Shown: in pieces, positions 17,856-26,416 of the stretch
Layout: each line of letters opens with the position of its first letter
Position numbering within the stretch: the stretch's first letter is position 1
Assembly: GCF_019977355.1 (NCBI RefSeq)
Contig: NZ_AP024655.1
Coordinates: 2,170,001-2,234,000 of the forward strand
DNA from: Arthrobacter sp. NicSoilB8
GTDB lineage: Bacteria; Actinomycetota; Actinomycetes; Actinomycetales; Micrococcaceae
Direction of reading: 5' to 3'
Length of the DNA: 64,000 nt
Translations under genes and position numbers: made by a program
Notes under the pieces: generated by a model
Databases searched by the model: none
The model's input: the letters and a program-made list of their open reading frames with translations, nothing else
Told to the model about the DNA's origin: nothing

Positions 17856-18194
17856 TCGCGTCCGGCCACCCACGCCGCGGCAAAGGCAAGCGCCGCATTC
17901 CATGACGATGCAGTATCCGGTGTGGCTCTAATAAAGTCTCACCATGGGGCTCGAACCATCGACAAATACAAGAGGCCGCCCGTCTGCCCACAGATACTTG
18001 CCATGCCCAACATGGATGTTGCGCTGAGGAGCGGAACGCAGAGGGGAGAGGCCTCGGCCGTCCCCCACTGAAATAGCCGACGCATGCCGGCGATCCTGCA
18101 CGGAAGGTGCAGACGCGGTTGAAAATCAAGGCTGTTCTTCACACGGATCAAACTCTAGGCTGTGCCTCACACTTATCGATCTGTGGAGGCCACT
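17856..18194. other. Intergenic stretch, nothing recognised
   Basis: No gene, repeat or clear terminator found. Short open frames here look like chance readings in GC-rich DNA. Confidence 0.4.
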
Positions 18195-18689
18195 GTGCGT
18201 GTGTCCGAAAAACCTGACCGGGCGGTTCAAGCCCGTCATCTCGAAGAAAACCTTATAGACCGTCTGGCCAAGGGCAGGGAATGGGCGACACCCGGCGTCG
18301 AAGCCGCCCTCCGCCGTGCGCTGGGACAAATTGATGCTGGCATCGACGTAGCGTCGCCCCGGCTCCAAGCCACGTTGAGGTCCATTGCCGACGAGCTGGC
18401 CGGGGGAGTGGAAGCGGTCACCCCGCGGGTCCACGAGCGCATTGCGCGGATCATTCCCGAAGTGGAAGCGCGGGTCACTCACAAACCCAAAGGACGTTGG
18501 ACAGGGAAACCGTGGCTAATCGTGGGCGCCGCCATTGCGGCCGTGCTCGCCGGGGTAGCCGTGTGGCGTGTGCTACACGCGGCCGAGCCGGCGCCGGATC
18601 GTGCGGAAGCGACCGCGCCGGAGGCCCGGCCAGTCCAGGCGGAACCCTCCACAACCACCCCGCCGGGCTCGCCTTCGATCCGGTCCTGA
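18195..18689 (+). CDS. Uncharacterised single-pass membrane protein
   Basis: About 164 aa. A helical N-terminal region with repeated PxVxxxLRRALxxxD-like units (TPGVEAALRRALGQIDAGID, SPRLQATLRSIADELAGGVE, TPRVHERIARIIPEVEARV), then one helix (PWLIVGAAIAAVLAGVAVWR) and a Pro/Ala/Thr-rich tail. The repeats look apolipoprotein-like and amphipathic. GTG 18195 is chosen for GGAGG five bases upstream. No family assigned. Confidence 0.75.
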   Translation: MRVSEKPDRAVQARHLEENLIDRLAKGREWATPGVEAALRRALGQIDAGIDVASPRLQATLRSIADELAGGVEAVTPRVHERIARIIPEVEARVTHKPKGRWTGKPWLIVGAAIAAVLAGVAVWRVLHAAEPAPDRAEATAPEARPVQAEPSTTTPPGSPSIRS

Positions 18690-18845
18690 TAGAAATCGGA
18701 AGCCCGATTGCCGGAAGCCAGAGACTCATAGGAACTCCCGAATCAGGTCCTCCCGAGCAGCCGCTTGACTCATTGGCTGCTATCAGTGACTGTTCAAGCG
18801 TATGGGGGCACTAGGGCAGGCACGGCCTCGTCCTAATCCTTGGAG

Positions 18846-19095
18846 CTAGCCAATTTGGCGTGTGTACATTGTGCGCACCCTAGGCTTTGGATCGGGTCGT
18901 GTGGTGTCTCGGGGCATGGGTGACGGTTCTGTATCGGGACATTGGTGACGGTTGCGGGTTGTTTTTGACGGTGCGTCCGGGGGGCTTGCCGTTTCCGACT
19001 GTTTTGGTCCCGGCCTGTGGGTGGGGGTAGGACGTGATGTGGGTGCCCTGGTCATCGAAGAACTGGATTGTCCCGGGATCCCTCTTTACGCGACG
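18846..19095 (-). pseudogene. IS481-like transposase C-terminal remnant with terminal repeat
   Basis: Minus-strand reading GTIQFFDDQGTHITSYPHPQ followed by TKTVGNGKPPG, the beta-strand C-terminal tail seen in IS481-family transposases, ending at TAG 18880. Just beyond (18846-18879) is GCCAATTTGGCGTGTGTACA, shared with solo sites elsewhere in the window and possibly the end of the element. The DDE core is gone. Confidence 0.55.
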
Positions 19096-19131
19096 CCAAG
19101 CGGGACGCGCAGCCCCGAGAAACGCCGTTAC
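19087..19131 (+). repeat. 45-bp repeat, copy 1 (partner at 21332-21376)
   Basis: 38 of 45 bases match the partner. On the plus strand both encode YATPSxxxSPEKRRY, and the differences outside the central xxx are synonymous (AGC/AGT, AAA/AAG, CGT/CGC), suggesting both descend from a coding sequence. The parent protein is not recognised. Confidence 0.6.
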
Positions 19132-19317
19132 GGCATGCTTGGACCTCGAGGCTTGGTGGGTGGTCGTCTGGGTCGGAGATACTCGCCAGCTCCTTCTCGC
19201 GATGCGTGAGGAATATTGCTCTGCATGGCCAGCAGGGAGACCGGTAAGAGGGAGTCCGAAAGGCCCGCCACGGGCACAGCGGCACATGTCGATGTCGTCA
19301 TTACTCTGCCGGAGGCC

Positions 19318-19719
19318 ATGACCGGCAGGGCCAGCCCCGCGAAAGCGGCGGTCGGCGACAAGCCGGTCTTCGCCTATATCGCCAGCCTGCCGCAGCCGCA
19401 GCGCGGCATCGCGGAAGCGGTCGATGTGCTGGCGGCGAAGACGCTGCCCGACCTCCGGCGCTCCGTGAAGTGGGGCATGTCGTACTACGGCGTCGGCGAG
19501 GGGTGGTGCTTCAGCTGCGGCGGTTTTGCCGGCCACGTGAAGCTCATGTTTATCAATGGCGTGGCGCTCGAGCCTGTACCGCCGGTGTCACCGGTGGGGA
19601 TGGGCAAGTCGACGCGGGGTGTGGAGCTCGAATCTGTGGACGACATCGACGAACGTCAGATCGCGGCGTGGATGAAGCAAGTCGCGTCCGTGCCGGGTGT
19701 TGGGGGCAAGAAGCGTTGA
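19318..19719 (+). CDS. DUF1801 protein (YdhG-like)
   Basis: About 133 aa. Conserved: KPVFAYIASLPQPQRGIAEA, LPDLRRSVKWGMSYYGVGEG and HVKLMFINGVALEP, a small alpha-beta fold sometimes called an iron chaperone-like domain; its role is unclear. An in-frame ATG at 19225 would add 31 non-conserved residues. At 19318 the GGAGG is only two bases from ATG, so the start is uncertain. Confidence 0.82.
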   Translation: MTGRASPAKAAVGDKPVFAYIASLPQPQRGIAEAVDVLAAKTLPDLRRSVKWGMSYYGVGEGWCFSCGGFAGHVKLMFINGVALEPVPPVSPVGMGKSTRGVELESVDDIDERQIAAWMKQVASVPGVGGKKR

Positions 19720-19725
19720 ACCCGA

Positions 19726-19746
19726 GGCTTGCTGCCGAGGCAAGCC
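19726..19746 (+). terminator. Small hairpin after the DUF1801 gene
   Basis: GGCTTGC-7 bases-GCAAGCC, seven bases past the stop codon. The stem is short and no T-run follows, so termination is only suggested by position. Confidence 0.35.
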
Positions 19747-20219
19747 GTCGCCGGGAAATGCATGACACGTGACGCGAATAGTCTTTGCGGTTGAAGACCA
19801 GTTCTGCTCACACGACTTCGCGCATCGACGAGTGCTATCTGACATGATTTTCGGGCGCGTTGTGCTGTCCTTTTTTGCGGGTCATGGCCAAGTCGCCCGT
19901 CCGAATGTCGAACGGCAGCGTGGTGGGCGGGATCGTGACCTTCATCTGCGCCGTTCCCGCCGTGGTTGGTCTGTCCTTGCCCGACAGAGCGGTTATTGAC
20001 ATGACGACCACGGCCTGTTCTTCACCTTGGCCGTCGTCGATCCGTTTTGTGGTCATCAGGCAGTGGAACCGACGGCTGTGAGCACGTGTTTCATGAATTG
20101 GCCGGACGCGAACCAGCTAGTGGCCGTCCGCCTGGAGTACGGCAGCGCAGGACGCCCGGAGAGAAGATACAGGCGTCAGCGAAGATCAGTACAATGCGCT
20201 TTTGCCGGCGTTGAGCCCT

Positions 20220-20244
20220 AACTTGACAGGTAATTTGTCAAGTT
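20220..20244. promoter_or_regulatory. HAIR-like inverted repeat (operator candidate)
   Basis: AACTTGACA-GGTAATT-TGTCAAGTT: perfect 9-bp arms with a 7-base spacer. This is the geometry of the HspR site (CTTGAGT-N7-ACTCAAG) with GT replaced by CA. A TTGACA -35-like hexamer is embedded in the left arm. The next gene on the plus strand is the 88-aa protein at 20520. The binding protein is unknown. Confidence 0.5.
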
Positions 20245-20519
20245 GACTGACGTTCTTTTCTACCTTGGGGAACGTAAGGTTTGATTAGGGGGAGCGGACT
20301 CCGGTGGGGGACTTCAGTCCTGTCGGCACAAGTGCCCCTCGTGCACCAATCCAGACGCATCCTCACCGTCCGGATGTTTCCTCCCGGTCCTGCCTCAAGT
20401 CCAAGGGGGTTAGGCGGCATCGACGTTCCGTAACGGACAGCCCGATGGCATGGCACGCATTCCCCTGCTGACAACGGTCTGACAGGTCTCTTTGTTGAAC
20501 CGATGCCCGAGAGGCAGCA

Positions 20520-20786
20520 GTGACTCATATGCATATCAAGGAACAATGGAACCGGCTCGATCCGACCACGCAGCAGTGGCTGATGGACAACCCCGGTTGC
20601 ATGGTCTTGCCACGCACCCTAGCGGCCATTTTCAACAAGGAAACAAGTGAGAAAGCCGACACCGATATGCATGGCGAAGCAGTGCTCACGGAAGAGGACA
20701 GGCAATTCATTCAGGCCAAGGCACGCGAAGCCCTGGGCACTGGAACCCCTTCAGACTTTCGCTTCTTTGACGCCGTCCAACCCTGA
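20520..20786 (+). CDS. Small conserved hypothetical protein (88 aa)
   Basis: Soluble, helical: KEQWNRLDPTTQQWLMDNPG, CMVLPRTLAAIFNKET and LTEEDRQFIQAKAREALGTG. The pattern, with a short loop between two helices, looks like a genuine folded protein. GTG 20520 after GAGAGG; ATG 20529 is an alternative. Unknown function. Confidence 0.65.
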   Translation: MTHMHIKEQWNRLDPTTQQWLMDNPGCMVLPRTLAAIFNKETSEKADTDMHGEAVLTEEDRQFIQAKAREALGTGTPSDFRFFDAVQP

Positions 20787-20991
20787 CCACCACCTCCAGC
20801 GGGCATGGGGGCGGTGCCGCTGCAGGAAGCCGTCCGGGCAGACGGACCAGCGGTCGGGAATCCCGGCCGCAATCTTTCCGCCTGTTGGACCGGACTCTCC
20901 AACACAAGGGCACCATGCGTGCACCTTCAGGGCTAAGGCGGCCGGCACCCCGGGATCCGTGTACAGGTTCCTCGGACGATAGGCATAGGCC

Positions 20992-21240
20992 ATGAGCACA
21001 TCGGAGGGGCCGTTGGTCGTCACCCTTGACCTTAGTGGCCAAGATGACTATGCCATCCTGGTTTACGCCTTGGGGGCCGCTAGCGCGCAGGCAGATCACG
21101 GGGCGGCCGCAGAGGCGGATGTGAACCAGCGGCAGTATTTTCTGGACCGGGCCGCGGCGGCCAATACCCTTCTTGAAAGGGTTCAGACCGCAGTGGACCG
21201 GTTCTACAGCAGATCCGGCACGGAGCAGCAACCACGTTGA
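20992..21240 (+). CDS. Small hypothetical protein (82 aa)
   Basis: MSTSEGPLVVTLDLSGQDDY then an Ala-rich helix with ADVNQRQYFLDRAAAANTLL and ERVQTAVDRFYSRS. No family recognised. Plausible coding composition and an ATG start, but no strong ribosome site. Confidence 0.45.
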   Translation: MSTSEGPLVVTLDLSGQDDYAILVYALGAASAQADHGAAAEADVNQRQYFLDRAAAANTLLERVQTAVDRFYSRSGTEQQPR

Positions 21241-21307
21241 TTGCGGCAAGTGCTCCCCAAGCCCCCCGGCATGGCAGAGTCACTCTGGTCATTGACCGTC
21301 CATACAC

Positions 21308-21523
21308 ATGCCGTGCAGACCAATGCCCCCTTACGCGACGCCAAGTGTGGCACCCAGCCCCGAGAAGCGCCGCTACACTGCGCCGGGCCCACCCGCGCGC
21401 CTGCAAAAAAGGCGCACGGCTGCGTCGAAAACTTCGGGGTCCAAGAGCGCCGCCGAAGAGCGGGCCGCGATGAAGCAGGGCGCCGACGCCCTACAGTCGG
21501 TTATCGACGGGACTGTCCGATAG
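21308..21523 (+). CDS. Hypothetical fragment carrying the 45-bp repeat
   Basis: Short basic frame: YATPSVAPSPEKRRYTAPGP, QKRRTAASKTSGSKSAAEER, AAMKQGADALQSVI. The first part is the partner of the repeat at 19087-19131. It ends in the presumed terminal repeat of the IS256 element, so its 3' end may have been cut by insertion. Confidence 0.4.
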   Translation: MPCRPMPPYATPSVAPSPEKRRYTAPGPPARLQKRRTAASKTSGSKSAAEERAAMKQGADALQSVIDGTVR

Positions 21524-22378
21524 ACGGTGTGTGGGTCCGGCCGGTTTTCATTAGTGAATGGCTCTTTCGAACCTACCGGCGAAGGTGATCGCGAACGGAT
21601 TCAGCGCAGGCTTCCACTTCATCACCCAGCGTGCCCGACCGCCGCCGGTCGGATCAAGAGACCTGGTGACCAGATACAGGCATTTCAGCGCGGCGGCCTC
21701 GTTTGGAAAGTGCCCCCGGGCCCTCACCGCCCGCCGGTAGCGGGCGTTGATCGACTCGATCGCGTTCGTTGTGCAGATCACCCGCCTGATTTCCACGTCG
21801 TACTCCGGGAACGGCACGAATTCCGCCCGGGAGGCCTCCCTGAGCCGCACGATTGCCGGATATCGCTGGCCCCATTCGGCCGTGAACTCGGCGAACCGGT
21901 CCTTTGCCGCTTGCTCGGAGGGGGCCGTGTAGGCCGGCTTGAGTGCCTTGACGATGCCGTCACGGTGCTGGCGTCCGGTGTGGCGGAAGCTGTTGCCGAT
22001 CAGGTGCACGATGCACTGCTGCACCACCTTTCGCTCCCACGTGGTCGTGATCGCCTCCGGAAGGCCCTTGAGCCCGTCGCAGACAGCGATCAACACATCT
22101 TCCACGCCCCGGCTCTTCAGCTCGGCAAAGACCTGCAGCCAGAACCGGGCACGCTCGCCGCCGTCGCCGGCCCAGATCCCCAGAATCTCCCGCTCCCCGT
22201 TCACGGTGACGCCCATGACGACGTAGAACGGGGTGTTGCGCACCTGCCCGTCACGGACCTTGACCACGACCGCGTCAACGAAGAGCACCGGATAGATCGG
22301 ATCCAAAGGTCGGGCCGACCATTCGGCGAGTTCCCCGGCGACCTTCTCCGTGATGCGGCTGACGGTGTCTTCCCTTGG
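21510..22378 (-). mobile_element. IS256-family element, one end lost
   Basis: The transposase reading starts abruptly at 22378, fused to an aminotransferase fragment. The other side ends at about 21510 with GACTGTCCGATAGACGG, the kind of end seen in IS256 elements. About 870 of an expected 1300 bp remain. Confidence 0.75.
21551..22378 (-). pseudogene. IS256 (mutator) transposase, N-terminally truncated
   Basis: Reads [36 protein letters not shown] (first catalytic Asp), GIWAGDGGERARFWLQVFAE, DVLIAVCDGLKGLPEAI (second Asp), the mutator signature CIVHLIGNSFRH and TTNAIESINARYRRA (catalytic Glu), ending ITFAGRFERAIH. The DDE core is present but the DNA-binding N-terminal third (about 140 aa) is replaced by aminotransferase sequence. 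Confidence 0.88.
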
Positions 22379-22588
22379 CGAAGGTCAGCAGGTCAGGGAC
22401 GACGTCGAAGTGCTCGACGGCGAACCACGTCCCGGTGCGGCCGAAGCCGGACATGACTTCGTCGGCGATGAAGACTATGCCGTGTCGTGTGCAGAGCTCG
22501 CGGACGCCCTGCAGGTATCCCGGGGGCGGCATGTAGATCCCGGCTGTGCCCGGGACGCTTTCCAGGATGAGGGCGGCGATGGCCCGCA
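22378..22588 (-). pseudogene. Class-III aminotransferase internal fragment
   Basis: Reads [39 protein letters not shown] (cofactor-binding Asp in ADEV) and [18 protein letters not shown], ending at the active-site Lys region. It is cut at 22378 by the IS256 sequence and at 22588 by the convergent PucR fragment. About 70 of some 450 codons remain. Confidence 0.88.
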
Positions 22589-22725
22589 GCGGCTATCTGA
22601 GCCGTCCTACGCTCTACGCGCGGCTGGCCAAGCTGGAGGAACTGCTGGCGGTGGATCTGGACGACGCCGAATCCAGGACATCCCTTCACGTCGCACTCTT
22701 GCTGCGCCGACTGCGGGGGCTCTAG
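22587..22725 (+). pseudogene. PucR/CdaR-family regulator, C-terminal HTH only
   Basis: Reads [20 protein letters not shown] then VDLDDAESRTSLHVALLLRR, the HTH_30 that ends PucR-type regulators. Such regulators often sit beside omega-amino-acid aminotransferase genes, and here the tail abuts an aminotransferase fragment, so both may come from one lost cluster. Confidence 0.8.
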
Positions 22726-22788
22726 CAGCGGAATCTCCGTTCCAGGCAAACGGGATAGGCAGCCATCCGCCGGGAGGATGGCCGTGCA

Positions 22789-22929
22789 GCATGGAACCAG
22801 GTTGCATCCCTCCTGGATGAAACCTGGTTCGTGGAACGCAATGCCTGCCTGGTGGCAGCAGGAAGCCAGCGCAGCGCGCTCGTCATCGAGCGCACAACGG
22901 CGACCGTCTCGGCGCCCGGCCGCGAGTAA
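22789..22929 (+). pseudogene. P-loop kinase (uridine-kinase-like) fragment
   Basis: Reads AWNQVASLLDETWFVERNAC then LVAAGSQRSALVIE. This resembles the end of small nucleoside/sugar kinases (LLDE-W-F-V ... R-N-A-x-L-V-A-A-x-x-x-R-x-x-L-V-I) with about 26 residues lost between WFV and ERNA. TAA at 22927. Confidence 0.45.
22794..22830 (+). other. Strong two-part hairpin
   Basis: GAACCAGGTT pairs with AACCTGGTTC, and inside it CATCC pairs with GGATG around a CTCCT loop, with a single mismatch between the two stems. It lies within the kinase-like fragment, so it may be a chance product of that coding sequence. No T-run follows. Confidence 0.5.
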
Positions 22930-22977
22930 GCGGCTGGCAACCGGCCCGGCGGATTCACGGGGACGCCCAAGCCGGAC

Positions 22978-23085
22978 CGTGGATATCAACTCCGCAAAGA
23001 CGCGGTCCTGACACCCGATTTCAATGCCAGCATCAAGGAACACGGCGTGATAAAAACTGTCATCGTCCGTCGCAAGGACGGCCTA
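22978..23085 (+). pseudogene. ParB-like N-terminal domain fragment
   Basis: Reads GYQLRKDAVLTPDFNASIKE then HGVIKTVIVRRKDGLVAAE, the start of a ParB/Srx nuclease-like domain, breaking off before the GERR-type box. It runs into the 3' end of the convergent ZIP permease gene. Confidence 0.6.
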
Positions 23086-23802
23086 GTGGCCGCCGAGGAT
23101 CTCTACAAGGGCGAAGGAGAGGCCGAATCCGACGGCGATTGCGATGCCGGTGGCGGCGCCGGCGTCCCGGAGCCCCTCCGGCACCATGCGGGTCGTTACG
23201 TTCGTCAGGATGCCGCCGCCGGCGAAGGCCAGCGCGAAGGCCACCACCTCGGGCGGGGCTGCCCGCAGCAGCACCATGAAGAAGGCCACCGACACGGCGC
23301 ACAAGAACGTCATGGCCAGCCAGGCGGACATGACCTGGCGGGTGGTCATGCCTGACTTGCGCAGGGGTCCGGTGTCGGCCATGGCCTCGGGCACGCCACA
23401 GAGGAAGACAGCGGCAAGCACCGCGGCACTGATGCCGTAGCCGCTGAGTAGCGCCCCGGTGATAACAACCGCTTCGGCGACCACGGACAGCCCGATCACA
23501 AGGAACCTGGGCTCATGGACGGGTGGTTCGGACAGCCGCCGGCCGCTCACGGCACCCGTCACCACCCACGCCGTTGCCACGGCCCCGCCGATCAGTCCCA
23601 CCCCGACATAACCGCTTCCGCCGGCCAGCCGCCCGGCCTCGGCGACAAGCTTGTAGGCGACGGCCGAGAGCAGGGCGCCGGCGCCGAGCCCGGTCAGGAT
23701 TCCGAGCAGGACGCTGTTGCCAACGCGCCATCGCAGCGCGAGCAGTCCACCCAGGAAGTACGAGGACCCGGCTAGCAGACCCCAACCAAATGCCTGCAGC
23801 AT
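23083..23802 (-). CDS. ZIP-family metal permease
   Basis: 239 aa with about seven helices. Family-like segments: LLGILTGLGAGALLSAVAYK, FLVIGLSVVAEAVVITGALL (helix IV, the place of the H-x-x-P-E-G site) and VPEAMADTGPLRKSGM, with VTTRMVPEGLRDAGAATGI near the end. The metal-site His residues are largely absent, so transport of zinc is uncertain. Start ATG 23802. Confidence 0.75.
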   Translation of the reverse strand: MLQAFGWGLLAGSSYFLGGLLALRWRVGNSVLLGILTGLGAGALLSAVAYKLVAEAGRLAGGSGYVGVGLIGGAVATAWVVTGAVSGRRLSEPPVHEPRFLVIGLSVVAEAVVITGALLSGYGISAAVLAAVFLCGVPEAMADTGPLRKSGMTTRQVMSAWLAMTFLCAVSVAFFMVLLRAAPPEVVAFALAFAGGGILTNVTTRMVPEGLRDAGAATGIAIAVGFGLSFALVEILGGH

Positions 23803-24659
23803 CGGACCCCCTTCGGCTTAGGCACTAAAGCACCGCGCCTAGGCATCATCCCGAACGGCCGCGGGGATGGCAAGGGCCGCGCGAGAGGCGCCGCGGGCTG
23901 GAAGCTGCGCTCCGGCCCCGGGGGAAAGGGGCCGGGCATCAGCGCGAGGGTAGCCCCTTGGAGGGAACCCGGCATATTCGGAGACCATCTTCCAGCACGG
24001 GAACTCAGGACGCTGAAGGGGCGACGTTGCATCGGTCGGACAGCCCACAGCGATGCATCTGGGCAATTCTGAAGAGTCGACGCTCGTCCATCACGGCCAA
24101 ACACGGCGTATCAATACCTTCTACACCTACGGTGGCGGCTAGGGCATTCTCCGCATCACCTGGAAAGGCGATGACGGGGAACAATCGAAGGACACCACGT
24201 CGACTGAAAGCCCGGCCTCCCGCGCCACAACACCTTCCCTGCTCTAGTGCAGCCGCTTTCACCCGTCCGCAGAGGGATCGTGCAGCGGGCAGTCAGACCG
24301 GGTCAGCTGCAGAATTCGAGGCAATGACGTCTTTGCGGATTGCCCAACGCGCGATGGCTGCCGCTGCGCCAACTGTGGCCCATGGGATCAGTAGCCAGGG
24401 CTGCCCAGGCCCACGACGCTTCACTGCAGCCAGAACACGAGGGTGGGCGCCGCGAAAAAGGCTCCGATGTGGATCCATTGATTCCGGACCTAGCGCAAAA
24501 GATATGCCAACACCCAGGCTAGTGAGGTTGAGAGTGTCGCGGCGGGGGACCGGCTTGCGGGCAGGCGATTATGTCCTTGGTTCTAACCGACGATCGCTAG
24601 TGAAGGAGGGTGATTCGGAACGCCAGTTTGACGGGGATGCCACGTCGCGCCAAACAGGT
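23803..24659. other. Long gene-poor stretch
   Basis: No intact gene seen. Two minus-strand readings look partly protein-like: about 24010-24230 (FPVIAFPGDAENALAATVGV) and 24293-24420 (RGPGQPWLLIPWATVGAAAA, possibly a membrane segment). Neither has a ribosome site; likely remnants. Confidence 0.4.
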
Positions 24660-25091
24660 TTAGCGCTGGATCACGGATTCAGCGGTCTGTCGCCCCACTC
24701 GTGGATCGGCGTGCCGGTGAAGGAGCTTCCACCCGTCCGCTTCGCGTCGGTATACGCACGTAACGCGGATCGCGACGTCGCTCAGGTCGTCCTGCCCGCC
24801 GACCTTCACACGGACACGCTCAACTTCCACGGTGTAAGCCAGATCCTCGCCGACACCCTTCGCGATCGTTTCGACAGAGACCAGTGCCCCGTCCCGGAAG
24901 TAGGACGCCGCCCGTTCGAGCTGTTCGTAGACTGCAGCCCTGCCGCGCCCGAATCCACCGAACGGATTCCCCAGGGTGATGTCTTCGCCCTCGGAGTAGA
25001 TGGTCTTGTAGCCGCTCGGGTCGCCGTTGACGATGGCATTGAGCGCGGCCTTTGCCTGAACCAGCAATTCATCAAACTCGGTAGCTCCCAC
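24660..25091 (-). CDS. SnoaL/DUF4440-like protein (NTF2 fold)
   Basis: 143 aa. Conserved features: NGDPSGYKTIYSEGEDITLG, GFGRGRAAVYEQLERAASYF and VYRREADGWKLLHRHAD. Cytoplasmic cone-shaped NTF2-like fold; small-molecule enzyme or binding role unknown. GTG 25091 is supported by GGGGAGG seven to eight bases upstream. A single gene between decayed regions. Confidence 0.88.
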   Translation of the reverse strand: MGATEFDELLVQAKAALNAIVNGDPSGYKTIYSEGEDITLGNPFGGFGRGRAAVYEQLERAASYFRDGALVSVETIAKGVGEDLAYTVEVERVRVKVGGQDDLSDVAIRVTCVYRREADGWKLLHRHADPRVGRQTAESVIQR

Positions 25092-25271
25092 AGCGCATCC
25101 TCCCCTTCCACTCCAGTCCAGTTCTCACAGTATGGCAGTGGTCAACAGCGCCTGCCCATAGATGATGGTGAAGGAGGAGGATGTGGTCAGAGCAGCAGGA
25201 TGTCAGAGTGGCGCCGCGTCAGGCAAGGGATCGAATGAGGCAGGCGGTAAGCCGGGCCGGCCACCGCCGCC

Positions 25272-25463
25272 GACCCCTGGCTGACCGCCGGCGCAGCCCA
25301 CCACACCCTCCTCTCGACCGCCGTCGGCATGGACGTTTTCGAGGACTTCGCCGAGATCGCCCAAACCGAACTCCTCACCATCGACGACGGCACCACCATC
25401 CGCGGATTCAAGAACGAACTGGCCTGGATCGCCGCCTTCTACAAACTGGACGGCGGCCCGTGA
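25272..25463 (+). pseudogene. araA: L-arabinose isomerase C-terminal fragment
   Basis: Reads [20 protein letters not shown] (His of the metal site), [20 protein letters not shown] and [19 protein letters not shown] to TGA 25461. These are the last 60 or so residues of araA; the other 85% is missing. No other arabinose gene is in the window. Confidence 0.88.
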
Positions 25464-25693
25464 CGGGGGCCGAATACGGGCTCCGTCACGGAGACTGCAC
25501 CAGTCGCAGCACGTGGATTTCCTCACTGTTGCAAGCGATTCAGGGTCGATTCAAGTCGTTGTTGACCGAAGACGCACATCACTCCACCTACCCGAAGGCG
25601 GGGCGGAACCGACGGAACCGGCGAACAACGGCTGAGCCCCGCGCGACGGACCCAAGGGCCCGCACGGCAAGCGCGCTCTAGTTCAGCAGTTTC

Positions 25694-26164
25694 CTAGTGC
25701 GCGAGCCGGGAGATTGCCTCGAGGGAGGGGGCGCGTCCCGCCTCGATGTGGGCGAAGGCGACCCCGCGAGCGAGCTCCTCGTTGCCCGAAGCGATGGTGT
25801 TGCTGGGTCTTGGTGCCGTTGGCAGGCGAGGTTCTGATCGCGCTGGGACGTCAGGTAGACGAGCTACGTGATTCGACCGCTGACGGCTCGCATCAGGGAG
25901 CAGTTCGTTGCCGGAGAACACGGCGACGCGCTCGCGGATGAGTGTGCTGGCCCCGGCGATCTCGTAGGGGTCGCCGCGGTCGATCGCTGCGTGGGAGGCG
26001 GCGATGGCGGCATTCCCCCCGTCGATGCTCGCGCCCCGCGCTACCTGGCGGGCGGCGTGCGCGGCCGCCATCGGCTCGATGGCAAGCCTGACGTCGAACA
26101 GGTCGTTGGCGGCCCACTCGTCCCACTCGAACACCACAGCGCTCCGGCTGGGGGGTGCGCACAA
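25694..26164 (-). pseudogene. GntR/FCD-family regulator, ligand-domain remnant
   Basis: Reads WDEWAANDLFDVRLAIEPMA, AASHAAIDRGDPYEIAGAST and ends GNEELARGVAFAHIEAGRAP then SLEAISRLAH, matching the FCD ligand-binding domain. The winged helix is missing, and the middle (SNHVARLPDVPARSEPRL) is out of frame. Not functional. Confidence 0.75.
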
Positions 26165-26220
26165 ATCCGTCGACTTCGAGTTGCCCGGGACCGGGGCGTC
26201 GCCGATGTTCCTGGGGCGGA

Positions 26221-26244
26221 TCAGTCATACCTATCCATGACCGG
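26221..26244 (+). repeat. 24-bp repeat, partner at 1812-1835
   Basis: TCAGTCATACCTATCCATGA then CCGG; 22 of 24 bases match the partner. A weaker relative (CCTGTCCATAAATGGG) lies near 57310. Origin unknown; may be the end of a lost element. Confidence 0.55.
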
Positions 26245-26416
26245 ATGGGAAGTGCGGGGGCGGCGGATATGGAGGCTCTATCCGGGCAGCTCCGCGGCCC
26301 TGGTACAGCAAAGGGAGCGCCCCGGTATGATCCAGGGCACTCCCTTCTGCGGATGCGGTCGCCCTCGAAGGGGGTCCGCTTACGTCATATGCCTTTGAAG
26401 GAGTCGTTGATCCTCG

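Larger units (their letters stand above)
19720..20519. other. Gene-poor stretch with hairpins
   Basis: Contains a small hairpin after the DUF1801 gene, the inverted repeat at 20220-20244 and only weak short frames. A minus-strand frame at 19835-20056 (TAGTAQMKVTIPPTTLPFDI) reads somewhat like protein but has no ribosome site. Confidence 0.4.
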
